Source: a bacterium | GTDB lineage: Bacteria; Bacteroidota; Bacteroidia; Chitinophagales; Saprospiraceae | DNA: 64,000 bases | Direction: 5' to 3' | NCBI GenBank assembly: GCA_024742755.1 | Contig: JANSXW010000012.1 | Location: 1-64,000, forward strand | In this document: in pieces, positions 43,473 through 53,300 of the stretch | How the letters are laid out: each line of letters opens with the position of its first letter | Numbering within the stretch: position 1 is the stretch's first letter | The notes under the pieces: model-generated | Told to the model about the DNA's origin: nothing | Databases searched by the model: none | The model's input: the letters and a program-made list of their open reading frames with translations, nothing else | Translations under genes and position numbers: made by a program

Positions 43473-44006
43473 ATGTCACAGATCGAGTTTACCGAGTCAT
43501 TCTGCCAGTTTCGCCCCATGCTTTCCTCTTTCGCCTTCCACCTCACCAAGAATGAGGAAGAAGCTCAGGACCTTTTACAGGATACGGCCTACAAAGCCTT
43601 TAAGTACCGCAGCATGTACAAGCCACACACCAACCTTCGGGCCTGGCTGATGACCATCATGCGGAATACCTTTATCAATAATTACCGCCAAAAGAAGCGC
43701 CGTCAAACCCTGAACGACAAAACCCCCAACAACTACTTTCTGAACAGCGGGGGGCGCACCGTACTTAATGGCGGGGAGTCCACCGTGACGATGAACGAGC
43801 TCTCCCGTCTTGTGGATGGGTTGGAGGACTGGCTAAAAGTGCCCTTCCTGATGCACTATCAGGGGTTCAAATACGAAGAAATCGCTCAGGAGCTCGACAT
43901 TCCCCTTGGTACGGTCAAAAGCCGGATCTTCTTCGCACGCAAGAAACTGCAGGAAGGGCTGAAAGGGATGTATCACTCTCAAAACCTGAACGAACTATTG
44001 AACTAA
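43473..44006 (+). CDS. ECF-type RNA polymerase sigma factor
   Basis: 177 aa. Region 2 is seen in EEEAQDLLQDTAYKAFK and RAWLMTIMRNTFIN (about 25-70), the helix-turn-helix of region 4 in YEEIAQELDIPLGTVKSRIFFARK (about 128-151). A low-complexity linker (about 80-105) joins them. No anti-sigma gene is adjacent, so control may be at expression level or by a distant anti-sigma factor. In Bacteroidota similar RpoE-like factors control envelope genes. The TetR-type gene starts 53 nt downstream. Confidence 0.93.
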   Translation: MSQIEFTESFCQFRPMLSSFAFHLTKNEEEAQDLLQDTAYKAFKYRSMYKPHTNLRAWLMTIMRNTFINNYRQKKRRQTLNDKTPNNYFLNSGGRTVLNGGESTVTMNELSRLVDGLEDWLKVPFLMHYQGFKYEEIAQELDIPLGTVKSRIFFARKKLQEGLKGMYHSQNLNELLN

Positions 44007-44059
44007 AATGGCTGCAGCCAGGTCATTACTACCAAAACCTTCATCAACCGGGAATCCAA

Positions 44060-44848
44060 ATGGCTCTGTTATCTATCGAGTTAAAAATCAACGAGAAGCT
44101 TTACAAAAACGACCCTCAGCGTACAGACCTTGGGCGTAAAATCCTGCAGTATAGCGTCATCATGATTGATGAGCTTGGGCTGGAGCGTTTCAATTTTAAA
44201 AAGCTGGCTCAACGGATAGGGTCTACAGAGGCGTCCATCTATCGCTACTTTGAGAATAAATACCTCTTGCTCATCTATCTCGTCAACTGGTACTGGGAGT
44301 GGATGCGCTTTAGGATTGATCTCAAAACGATGGAAATTGATGACCCTATCAGGAGGCTGCGGGCGGTTGTTAGTTGTATAGTGGATACGGCGAAGCGGAA
44401 TACAACGGTAGCGTTCATTGATGAGGACATCCTTCACCGTATCGTAGTGGCTGAAGGGACCAAAGCTTACCACAACAAGGCGGTGGATGCGCAGAATCAG
44501 GATGGTTTCTTTTCTTCCTATAAGGAACTCTCAAAGAAAGTAGCAAGTGTAATTCTGGAAAACAATCCTGATTTTCCCTACCCAAGGGCTATGGCTTCCA
44601 ATATTCTGGAAATGACCAATAACCACATTTACTTTGCTGAACACCTGCCCAGCCTTACCGAGGTCAAAGCCAACGGTGATATTCTCGCACAGGTGGAGGA
44701 GTTGATGTTGTACTATATCTGGAAACTTATCTTCCCGCCAACCGTTCAGCATAATAAGGCTTATCAACAAGCCAGTCATAAGGTGCTACAACCTGAGCGC
44801 TGGAGCATGGATGTCACAACGAATGGGTTGCAATATTCTGAAAAATAG
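44060..44848 (+). CDS. TetR/AcrR family transcriptional regulator
   Basis: 262 aa, longer than a typical 190-220 aa TetR. The DNA-binding domain lies at about 25-75: ILQYSVIMIDELGLERFNF then FKKLAQRIGSTEASIYRYF, the classic TetR recognition helix. The C-terminal helical domain is unassigned and ligand unknown. It sits after the sigma factor and 307 nt before an ABC/HlyD/TolC operon, so it may repress or tune that exporter. Confidence 0.87.
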   Translation: MALLSIELKINEKLYKNDPQRTDLGRKILQYSVIMIDELGLERFNFKKLAQRIGSTEASIYRYFENKYLLLIYLVNWYWEWMRFRIDLKTMEIDDPIRRLRAVVSCIVDTAKRNTTVAFIDEDILHRIVVAEGTKAYHNKAVDAQNQDGFFSSYKELSKKVASVILENNPDFPYPRAMASNILEMTNNHIYFAEHLPSLTEVKANGDILAQVEELMLYYIWKLIFPPTVQHNKAYQQASHKVLQPERWSMDVTTNGLQYSEK

Positions 44849-45155
44849 CGCATCATTCAGGGTGTCTGGCCTCTGCGAGAAACGATAGGGCGTTCACCTC
44901 AGTTGGTTTTGCTCCCTTATTGCTTTAAACTAAGTATCCCTAACCACACTTTTGAATATCAGGAGCAGTACGCCCTGCAAGGCTTTTACTCCTGGCAAGC
45001 CGTATCTCTCAGGAGGTTGCCCTCTGTGATAAGCGGGAAGGCTTCTTTTCGCCGGAAGTGTGGCTTTTTGGGGCTGAAATAATTGGTTTGTAATATTCAC
45101 GAGAAGCTGTTGTGCCCGAATTGCCGGTAGCAGCTGAACGCAAAATACTCTTGGA
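44849..45155. other. Intergenic region before the exporter operon
   Basis: 307 bp. I see no gene, no strong terminator and no clear TAnnTTTG promoter. The minus-strand ORF at 45009-45635 crosses into the ABC gene and is a shadow. An in-frame TGA eight codons upstream supports the annotated ABC start. Confidence 0.5.
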
Positions 45156-46949
45156 ATGGCAGATTATGGTTCTTCGAAACCTTTGCAGCGGTTTTTCCGT
45201 TTGCTGGAACTCGACAAGAAAGACATTTACTATATATATGTCTACGCGATCTTTGCCGGGCTGATTACGCTTAGCCTGCCGCTTGGGGTACAGGCCATCA
45301 TTGGACTGATCGCCGGGGGCGCGCTGTCCGCATCTCTGGTGATTCTCGTGGCAGTGGTCACCCTGGCAACCGCACTCTCCGGTATTCTCAAAGTGATGCA
45401 GCTGACGGTCACGGAGACCATTCAGCGGAGAATCTTTGCCCGTTCGGCTTTTGATTTTGCCTATCGTATACCGCGCATCAAGCTGGATGAGGTGGTGCGG
45501 TTTTATCCGCCGGAACTGGTCAACCGCTTTTTTGATACGCTCTCCGTACAAAAAGGGGTGCCCAAAATCCTGATGGACTTTTCCACCGCCGTCCTCCAAA
45601 TCCTTTTCGGGCTGATCCTGATTTCTTTTTACCATCCTTTCTTTGTTTTCTTTGGGCTTGCGCTGATCGTCATTCTGCTGGCCATCATGCGGGTGACCGG
45701 CCCCGGGGGGCTCAAGACCAGCCTCAAAGAATCCAAATACAAATACGAAGTAGCTTACTGGCTGGAAGAAATCGCCCGCGCCATGAATACCTTTAAGCTG
45801 GCAGGCGGCAATTCCTTCTCACTGAACAAAACCGATGGCCTGGTTTGCGATTACCTGGACGCCCGGAAAAAGCACTTTAAAATTCTGGTCTTCCAATACG
45901 GGAACATCGTTGCCTTTAAAACCATCATCACTGCCGGGCTCTTGTTTTTAGGAGCCTATCTGGTGATTGACAATCAGATCAACATTGGTCAGTTCGTTGC
46001 AGCGGAGATTGTGGTGATCCTGGTCATGAACTCTGTGGAGAAGCTCATTCTGAGTATGGAGACGATCTATGATGTACTCACGGGGCTGGAAAAACTGGGC
46101 GCTGTTACGGACCTGCCCATCGAAGAGGAAGAAGGCCGGCTTTTCGAGCAAATTGACACCGGTAAGGGCATAGCGCTCAACCTGGAGAAGCTGACTTTTA
46201 AATTCCGGGATTCCGACAAGAATACACTGGATAACCTGAACTTAAAGATCAAAGCCAACGAACGCATCTGCATTGCAGGCTACAACGGTTCGGGCAAGTC
46301 CACCCTGCTTCAGATTATGGCGGGCTTGTATACTGATTTTAAAGGCAGTATTTCCTACAATGGTTTTCCGGTGCGGAACATCAACATACATAGCCTGCGG
46401 CAACAAATAGGCGACTATTCGGCTCAGGAAGACATTTTCCGGGGTACCATTTTGGAAAACATCACCTTTAGTTGCCCGGATGTGCCTTTGAAGCGGGTAG
46501 TGGAGGTCGCGAATCAGATCGGATTGAGTACGTACATTGACAAACTCCCCAAAGGTTATGAGACCATGCTTTTGCCTGAGGGCAGTAACGTCACGCAAAG
46601 CATACGTACCCGCATCATTCTGGCGCGCTGTATCATCACAAGCCCGCGCATGCTGGCTGTGGAAGGCTTCTTCTACGGCATTGAGCAGGGCGACCGCGAG
46701 ATGATTTCGGACTACCTCACATCGAAAGACCACGACTGGACCATGGTCACCGTAACGGATGACCCGGTTCTGGCTTCCCGGTGCGACCGGGTAATCGTCA
46801 TGAAAGAAGGGCAGATCGTACAGTCTGGTACATTTGAAGAGATTGAGGCGGGCCCTCACTTCTACAATATTTTTACACGAACAGACGCAGCACGGGTTCA
46901 CGGCAATGGAGTTGGGAAGTCGCGCAAATCTGCTGAATCAAACGCTTAA
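45156..46949 (+). CDS. ABC exporter (permease-ATPase) with degenerate catalytic motifs
   Basis: 597 aa half-transporter: membrane domain of about six spans (about 20-310) then an ATPase domain (about 335-570). No N-terminal C39 peptidase domain. Walker A is intact (GYNGSGKST, about 375-383) and the Q-loop region is normal (SAQEDIFRGT). Three other motifs are abnormal: LSGGQ is replaced by VTQSI in GSNVTQSIRTR, Walker B reads RMLAVEGFF (Glu-Gly where Asp-Glu is expected), and the switch His is Asp in TVTDDPV. It is the first gene of an ABC/HlyD/TolC operon (gaps 5 and 1 nt), a type I secretion-like layout. It might bind but hydrolyse ATP poorly, or belong to an atypical Bacteroidota clade. Confidence 0.88.
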   Translation: MADYGSSKPLQRFFRLLELDKKDIYYIYVYAIFAGLITLSLPLGVQAIIGLIAGGALSASLVILVAVVTLATALSGILKVMQLTVTETIQRRIFARSAFDFAYRIPRIKLDEVVRFYPPELVNRFFDTLSVQKGVPKILMDFSTAVLQILFGLILISFYHPFFVFFGLALIVILLAIMRVTGPGGLKTSLKESKYKYEVAYWLEEIARAMNTFKLAGGNSFSLNKTDGLVCDYLDARKKHFKILVFQYGNIVAFKTIITAGLLFLGAYLVIDNQINIGQFVAAEIVVILVMNSVEKLILSMETIYDVLTGLEKLGAVTDLPIEEEEGRLFEQIDTGKGIALNLEKLTFKFRDSDKNTLDNLNLKIKANERICIAGYNGSGKSTLLQIMAGLYTDFKGSISYNGFPVRNINIHSLRQQIGDYSAQEDIFRGTILENITFSCPDVPLKRVVEVANQIGLSTYIDKLPKGYETMLLPEGSNVTQSIRTRIILARCIITSPRMLAVEGFFYGIEQGDREMISDYLTSKDHDWTMVTVTDDPVLASRCDRVIVMKEGQIVQSGTFEEIEAGPHFYNIFTRTDAARVHGNGVGKSRKSAESNA

Positions 46950-46954
46950 CCGAC

Positions 46955-48340
46955 ATGTTGAATATATCTGACAATACCGTTAATCAGGAAGTAGAGTTCA
47001 GCCGGTTCAATTCCTTTAAGCGGACTGTACTATCCAATGCCAACCGGATGTTTACCCGCTGGCTGTTGTTCACGCTTTTCCTGGTGATTGTGTTCTTATT
47101 CCTGCCCTGGACGCAAAACGTGCAGTCCAAGGGCAAGGTCACTACGCTTCAGCCCGGGCAACGGCCGCAGACCATACAGTCGACCATCGCAGGGCGTATT
47201 GAGAAATGGTATGTCCGGGAGGGAGACCTGGTCAGGCAGGGTGACACGATTGTGTTTCTTTCAGAAATTAAGGCTGAATACTTCGACCCCGATCTTGTGC
47301 CACGCACCAACCAACAGGTGAAGGCAAAAGAAGGGGCAATCAATTCCTACGGAGATAAGGTGGTGGCGCTGGAACAGCAGATCGAAGCCATGAAGTCAGA
47401 GCTGGAATTCAAACAGCGGCAGCTTAGGAATAAAATCCTCCAAACAGAGGCCAAGCTTAATTCTGCAGAAGCCGATTACGCACAGGCTATTGTGCAGGAT
47501 TCGATTGCCAACCGGCAGTATTCCCGTTCGCAGGAGCTGTTTGACAAAGGTATCGACAGCCGGACTAAGCTGGAAGACAAGCAGTCGAAAGTGCAGGAGA
47601 CCGCTGCCAAGCTTATTTCCGCTCAGAACAAAGTGCAGGAGGCTCAAAATGAGCTGGAGAATGCCAGGTTGGCACTCAATACGGTGCAGTACGAGTACAA
47701 TCAGAAAATCGCAAAGGCAGAGTCTGATAAATTCAGTACGCTGTCTGCTCTTTTTGACGCAGAAGGCAGTGTCAACAAACTGCGCATTGAAGCTTCCAAC
47801 TATTCCGCTCGTAACCAGTTTTACTATATTTTAGCTCCACAGGATTGCTACATCACTAAAGCCATCACTCCTGGTATCGGTGAAACGGTGAAGGAAGGAG
47901 GAGATATTGTAACCATCATGCCGGCCGATTACGAGCTGGCTGTGGAGCTCTTCGTAAAGCCTATGGACTTGCCGCTGATCGAACTTGGGCAGGAAGTCCG
48001 CTTCATCTTTGACGGCTGGCCAGCGTTCATCTTTTCCGGCTGGCCCGGGCAGTCCTTCGGCACCTACTCCGGCAGTGTGGTGGCTATCGATAATATGATC
48101 AGCAAAAACGGCGAGTACCGCATTCTCGTCGGCGCTGCCCCTGGCGGCAAGCCCTGGCCGGAAGCCCTCCGGGTAGGCTCAGGCGCTCAGGGTATTGCGC
48201 TGCTCAACAACGTGCCGCTCTGGTACGAAATATGGCGGCGCCTGAATGGATTCCCGCCAGATTACTACGATGCGGAAGATGGGGATATGGGAGACGGCGA
48301 GGACGTCAAAATGAAAGCTCCGGCTAAATCAATAAAATAA
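46955..48340 (+). CDS. HlyD-family membrane-fusion protein
   Basis: 461 aa. One N-terminal span (about 33-52), a biotinyl-lipoyl-like half-motif (GRIEKWYVREGDLVRQGDTI, about 71-90), a long coiled-coil hairpin (about 105-275) and a second lipoyl/beta-barrel part with ITPGIGETVKEGGDIVTIMP. It links the inner-membrane ABC protein to the TolC channel. Starts 5 nt after the ABC gene and is followed 1 nt later by TolC. The tail is acidic then basic and unassigned. Confidence 0.92.
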   Translation: MLNISDNTVNQEVEFSRFNSFKRTVLSNANRMFTRWLLFTLFLVIVFLFLPWTQNVQSKGKVTTLQPGQRPQTIQSTIAGRIEKWYVREGDLVRQGDTIVFLSEIKAEYFDPDLVPRTNQQVKAKEGAINSYGDKVVALEQQIEAMKSELEFKQRQLRNKILQTEAKLNSAEADYAQAIVQDSIANRQYSRSQELFDKGIDSRTKLEDKQSKVQETAAKLISAQNKVQEAQNELENARLALNTVQYEYNQKIAKAESDKFSTLSALFDAEGSVNKLRIEASNYSARNQFYYILAPQDCYITKAITPGIGETVKEGGDIVTIMPADYELAVELFVKPMDLPLIELGQEVRFIFDGWPAFIFSGWPGQSFGTYSGSVVAIDNMISKNGEYRILVGAAPGGKPWPEALRVGSGAQGIALLNNVPLWYEIWRRLNGFPPDYYDAEDGDMGDGEDVKMKAPAKSIK

Positions 48341-48341
48341 A

Positions 48342-49790
48342 ATGAGATTGAGATTCATCCCGACGCTTTTCATACTGGTACTATTGAGTCCGGTGGCGGT
48401 AGCGCAACCGGCCGATACGGCACAAGTGCTGACCGCTGATCAGTATCTGTCCTGGGTGGCGAGTTACCATCCGGTGGCCCGGCAGGGGCGGTTGCTGAAT
48501 GTACAGGCGGAAGCTCTGGAACGGCTGGCCCGGGGCGGGTTCGACCCCAAACTTTACGGCGACTGGGACCAGAAAAACTTCAAGGAAAGCGAATACTTCG
48601 CATTTGGGGAGGCTGGCGTGAAAATCCCTACCTGGTACGGCATTGAGCTGAAAGGGGCCTATGCCGTCGCAGATGTGGATGCCCTCTACCAAAACGCCGA
48701 GCGCACCGTGCCGGATGTGGGGCAGGCGATATTAGGCATTAAGGTACCCCTCGGCCGTAACCTCATCATTGATGAGCGCCGGGCTGCCCTGGAGCAAGCT
48801 AAAATCATGGCGGATGCCAACCGGGCAGAGCAGCAGGGGATGGTCAACGATTTATTGCTGGAAGCCGCGAAGGCTTACTGGGAGTGGAGCGTGGCTTTCA
48901 ATCAACTGATTGTTTTCGACCGGGCACTGGTGATTACAGTCGAAAGATTCGAAGGGATAAGAGAGAGCTTCTTCGCAGGCGACCTGCCGGCAATCGATAC
49001 CTTGGAAACGATGATTCAGTTACAGGTCCGGGAGTTTGATTACAACAATGCCTTGATTGAATACCGGAACGCGACCCTCAAACTTTCCAACTTCCTCTGG
49101 ACAGAAGCCGGAGAGCCGCTGGAAGTAACCGACGAGCTGCGTCCGCTTTTGCTGGAAGAACTGGAGCCGGACCCTGTTCCCAACACCCGGCAGCAGTTGT
49201 GGGAGGATGCGCAGCGGATACATCCTGACCTGTTGAAATACCGTTTCAAACTACAGCAGTATGATGTGGACCGCCGCCTGGCGCTTGAGCAACTGAAGCC
49301 CCGGCTCGACCTGGAGTACAACTTCCTCGGTGAGGGCACCAACTTCCTGCCCGGCAGCACAACAGACAATGGCATCTCCCAGCTGGTCGCGCAAAACTAC
49401 AAATGGGGCGTACGGTTTGATTTCCCGGTTTTCCTGCGCAAAGAGCGGGGTAAATTACAACTCACGCGCATCAAAATACAGGATGCGGAGTACACCCTGC
49501 AGCGCAAACAGCTGGAGGTGGAGAACAAGATCAACAACTACTACAATGAACAGGACAACTTCATTGCTCAGATTGCGCTTTACGAAGGTGCTGTTCAAAA
49601 CTACAACACCCTCCTCGAGGCCGAATACATCAAGTTTGACCTGGGAGAAAGCTCCATTTTCCTCGTGAATTCCCGTGAGCAGAAGCTTATCGAAGCGCAG
49701 TTGAAGCTTATTGAGCTGCGCGGTAAGTTCTTCAAGACCCGTCAGAAGCTCGAATGGGCAGCAGGCCGTTTAGGGCTACTGGCCAATTAA
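48342..49790 (+). CDS. TolC-family outer-membrane channel protein
   Basis: 482 aa, normal family length. Signal peptide (to VAVAQPADT), then two OEP repeats of paired long helices; recognisable pieces are QAILGIKVPLGRN, LLLEAAKAYWEWSVAFNQ and VENKINNYYNEQDN. It forms the outer-membrane exit duct of the tripartite exporter. The full length contrasts with the half-length homologue in the EPS operon. A hairpin follows the stop codon. Confidence 0.92.
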   Translation: MRLRFIPTLFILVLLSPVAVAQPADTAQVLTADQYLSWVASYHPVARQGRLLNVQAEALERLARGGFDPKLYGDWDQKNFKESEYFAFGEAGVKIPTWYGIELKGAYAVADVDALYQNAERTVPDVGQAILGIKVPLGRNLIIDERRAALEQAKIMADANRAEQQGMVNDLLLEAAKAYWEWSVAFNQLIVFDRALVITVERFEGIRESFFAGDLPAIDTLETMIQLQVREFDYNNALIEYRNATLKLSNFLWTEAGEPLEVTDELRPLLLEELEPDPVPNTRQQLWEDAQRIHPDLLKYRFKLQQYDVDRRLALEQLKPRLDLEYNFLGEGTNFLPGSTTDNGISQLVAQNYKWGVRFDFPVFLRKERGKLQLTRIKIQDAEYTLQRKQLEVENKINNYYNEQDNFIAQIALYEGAVQNYNTLLEAEYIKFDLGESSIFLVNSREQKLIEAQLKLIELRGKFFKTRQKLEWAAGRLGLLAN

Positions 49791-49798
49791 ATGCCTGG

Positions 49799-49839
49799 TT
49801 TCCGGGGTACGTCCGCGCCTTTCTGACGTGCCCCGGAAA
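49799..49839 (+). terminator. Hairpin after TolC, probable terminator
   Basis: TTTCCGGGGTACGTC pairs with GACGTGCCCCGGAAA (15 bp with one G-U) around an 11-nt loop, 8 nt after the stop. No strong U-tract follows, so it may work as a stabilising or weak termination hairpin. Confidence 0.55.
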
Positions 49840-49841
49840 AC

Positions 49842-49982
49842 AACAAATTGCACTTTTTGAATAGCTTGGCAGCATTTGCTGTTTGCCTTTCCTGGATAAG
49901 CTGGAGCAGAGCAGAAAGCTCTGCCCCAGCAGCCATAGCGCTTAAATGCAGAGGGGTACCTTTCTGTTTTGTGCAATTTGTT
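49842..49982. repeat. MITE-like 141-bp element with 12-bp terminal inverted repeats
   Basis: Ends AACAAATTGCAC (49842-49853) and GTGCAATTTGTT (49971-49982) are exact reverse complements. Inside is a strong hairpin CTGGaGCAGAGC-agaaa-GCTCTGCcCCAG (49901-49929). No target-site duplication is seen at the borders and no ORF is convincing. Confidence 0.5.
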
Positions 49983-50019
49983 ATCCACACCGGAAAACTT
50001 TCCGCTCTTTTTTTTATTG

Positions 50020-50180
50020 TATACTGACGATTAAGTGGTCTCCGATAAAGATCGGAGCAGCAAACCTACTTAATGCCTGCCTTCGTATCGATACTTCGGC
50101 AGACAGGTCAGCATTTACGCTGGGAAGTGGCTTGCGCCTGCCCTGACAAGCTATGCTTCGTCATGGGCCGATGTTGCAAA
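50020..50180 (-). repeat. 161-bp dispersed repeat, copy B (inverted)
   Basis: Reverse complement matches copy A (23785-23945) with three substitutions and no gaps. The two copies are in opposite orientation 26 kb apart and bracket the adhesin, sigma/TetR and exporter genes. Confidence 0.9.
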
Positions 50181-50281
50181 CCACTTCATATTGCGTATAA
50201 ATTCGTTGGAATGATCGTTTGGCTGTGGCAATGCCCTGACTATGCTATGCATTGACTGTTTGTTGAGCTAAAGAGCTTGCT

Positions 50282-50317
50282 AAAAAAAAAGCGCCACAGC
50301 AAATGCCGCAGCGCCTT
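50282..50317 (-). terminator. Intrinsic terminator of the 2776-aa gene
   Basis: On the minus strand AAGGCGCTGCGGC pairs throughout with GCTGTGGCGCTTT (with G-U pairs) around an ATTT loop and runs into a T-tract of nine. It lies about 35 nt after the stop codon. Confidence 0.85.
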
Positions 50318-50352
50318 AAAATTCCCCATAAAATAGTTTTGTCAGCAGTGGG

Positions 50353-53300
50353 TTACCGCTGCTCGCAAATTACTTTTAGCACTTCTCTGTACCCGTTTTC
50401 CAGAACGATATCCAGAAAGTAAAGGCCTGAGAGAAGCTGATTGCTTTCCCACTCGGTTTGTACGTGCCCTGCCTTTAGTTTCATCCGGCTAACTTCCTGG
50501 CCCAGCCCATTGCGTAGTATGGCTACACCAGCTGTTTCCAATGGCTGGTCAAAGGCGATTGTAAACATGCCATGGTTGGGGTTCGGGAAAACAGTTGCCC
50601 GCATGGTTTCCCGTTCCTGCAGGAAGGAATGTTGGATATCATCGGGCATCACCAGGGCCTCATTATTTAGGTTGGACCGGTATCTCACTCTGCTAAAGGT
50701 GGCACTGGCCTGCCCATTCGGATCGGTCGTAAAAACAGCCATCCCCATCTCAACACATTCATTCATGGGCAGGTAAACCTGATGCACCAGTATCCATCCT
50801 CCTGTGTTGCTATTTTTGAAAAAGCCCCGGATAAGGTCTCCATCTCTGCGAAGCCGCAGATGGATTGGAAATGCCTGGTAAAAATTGCCACTGTTCCGCA
50901 TACCATTAGTGGTATACCGGGTCTCCCATCGCAGCAGATTGGTAAGGTTGGAATACATGGCTACCATTTTTGCGCCAGGTGCATCACTCTCTCTGATCAT
51001 GATACCTGCGTAGCCACCTTCGACCGCATCTATTCGCACCTGAATACCACCATCATTGCACAGTTCCTGGCCAATGAAAGCTACATTGTCCTCGTTGAGA
51101 GGGATTAGGTTGTAAGCTTCCGTCTGTATGTTAAAGACACCGGTTGGGGGCGTGCAAGGGTCGTAGGCATAATCAGATCCTTCTCCATGATCTCCAATGT
51201 CAGCATTCTGCCATGGAGCAGGGAGCTTGCCGGACGACACTACCGTTACTTGAGCGGTGCAATTATCGCTGTTTCCACTTAGATCCGATACACTCACCGG
51301 AATGGGGAACGTAAACCCTTCCTCGTCGCAGGTGAAGACAGCATCGGTGAAATCTACTTCAGCAATCAAACAATTGTCAGTGCTCATGCCGGCATCGAAG
51401 ACATCTTCAAGCTGCAAATGATATACTCCTTCCGGACCGAGGTCGACTTCCGTATTCAGGCAGTGTGCATCGGGCGGCAAGTTATCGGTTACGGTGATAT
51501 CGAACTGGCAGGTGGCCTCGCCGCACGCATTGGTAGCCGTAACGGCAACGGTGGTCTGGCCCACCTCGAAGGTCTGGCCTGTACCTGTTCCATCACCGCT
51601 GCCTATGGTCGCTCCTGTGAACGCATAGGTGTAATCTGGTACCGGTACACCATCAGCGATGACGTCATAGCTGACGACTGCACTACAGGAAGCGGCATCC
51701 ACGTTGACCTGCAAATAGTCAGGGCAGGCCGTAAACTCAGAGGTAGGTTGGCAGGAGCAATCTTCCGGCGCTGTCATCAGCACCTCGCTGGTGTAGGTGC
51801 AGCTGGAAGAAAATGCTGCAGAGAGCACTACTTCTTGCCCGTTGGCAGGCAGCTGCACATTCATAAACGTGTATGACGTGGTACAGGTAAGGTCTTCAGA
51901 AGTGGATTCCAAAACCGTATTCCCCTGTTGGAGCGTCAGCGTTGCTCCCGAAGGCGCATAGGCGAAAGTCACCGTCACATCGGCTGTGAAGTAGTCATCT
52001 GTACTGCTGATGGTGCCGTTGTCATCACAAGCACTGGTATTGGACAGTGCAATATTCGTTAACTCGCAGTCTGGCCCACTGCCGCCACTGAGGTTTCCAC
52101 AACCTCCGCTCAGGGCAATCGCTCCCGGGGATAATGCGCACTCGAAGGGGTCTGTCCAGCCATTATTGCAGGGCAGGTTGTCAATGGAACCGTTCGGATT
52201 GGTGGACCAAAGGGTGACTTCTTCTGAAAAATCAGAGGACAAAATAGCCCATTCGCCTTCTACATAACCGATGAAAAAATCGTTCTGGGACTGCCAGACG
52301 GGCGCCCCCCCCTCATAGCCAACAAAGGTGTAAGTTCCGTTTGGCCCAAAGCAGCCGAAACCGGACACGGTGATGTCAGCAGGGGTAAAAGTGCCGCCAC
52401 ATTCGGGCGCTGTGCCCAGCGAGCTATCATTGTAGTCGCAGCCATCAGAAAAAGTAGCCGTCAGGTCAATGTCGCTGCCGTCAGCGGCCAGGGTCACGCC
52501 GGTAAAGGTGTATGCGTTCGCAGTGAGGTCGGCCACATTGACTGCAGGGGCCGATCCGGCAAGGGTAGGCCCGGTTAGTGTAAGCGTACCGCTGCCAGGC
52601 AGGTAGCCGTAGGTCACCGTCACATCGGCAGTGAAGGTATCGTCGGTGGTGCAGGTGGTATTGCCACAGTCTGCCTCACTGATATTGTCAATGGAGATGC
52701 CAATCTGGCCATAGCTGAGGACTACTTTATCGGTCAGATACTCAATGGAGAAGCCTTCCGGCAAATTCAGTGTCGAGAAAGTCCCCGTATTCGATGCATG
52801 GAGGATGATGTCGAAAGCATCCGCACATGCAGGCTCAAAGCCGTCCACAAGCGTCACGTTGAGCGTGCCTCCAAGGGTAGAGCTGGTCGGCAAATCGAGC
52901 ATATCGTGTTCCATGTAAGGCGTTGTGCCGCCTATTTCAATATCAATGTTGCCAATGTTGTTGAGCTTATGGATGGTCAGCGTACCGGGGCTTGCACCGG
53001 GCTGAATGCTCCCGGAGGCATTGTTGTCAAATATGCGCCCGGCGCTGTTGTCCAGGGTGCCGTTGCCTTTCAGGATGCCGTTGTTGGAAAATTGACTGGA
53101 ATTTTGGTTGCTCGCTGCCATGGTGCCATCCAGAATGAACGTGCCCGTGGCCGTATTGTCAAACACGAATCCGGAACCAGTAATGTCGATGAGAGCCCCT
53201 GCGGGAACCAACAAGCTGTCGTTGTTTTCGAGCAGGGAAAAAGCAGAACAAATCAGCGTGCCGTTTTGGTAAACCAGGTTATTGTTCCTGAAAAACGCCG

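Larger units (their letters stand above)
49791..50352. other. Non-coding region holding a hairpin, a MITE-like element and repeat copy B
   Basis: 562 bp between the convergent TolC gene and the 2776-aa gene. Left to right: a hairpin after TolC (49799-49839), a 141-bp element bounded by 12-bp inverted repeats (49842-49982), the 161-bp repeat copy B (50020-50180) and a minus-strand terminator (50282-50317). The short ORFs here show no family. Confidence 0.75.

Noticed and set aside
45009-45635. Minus-strand 208-aa ORF
   Set aside because: Mostly antisense to the ABC membrane domain.
49776-49990. Two minus-strand ORFs of 67-70 aa over the MITE-like element
   Set aside because: They read through hairpins and an inverted repeat and overlap the end of TolC; no family likeness.
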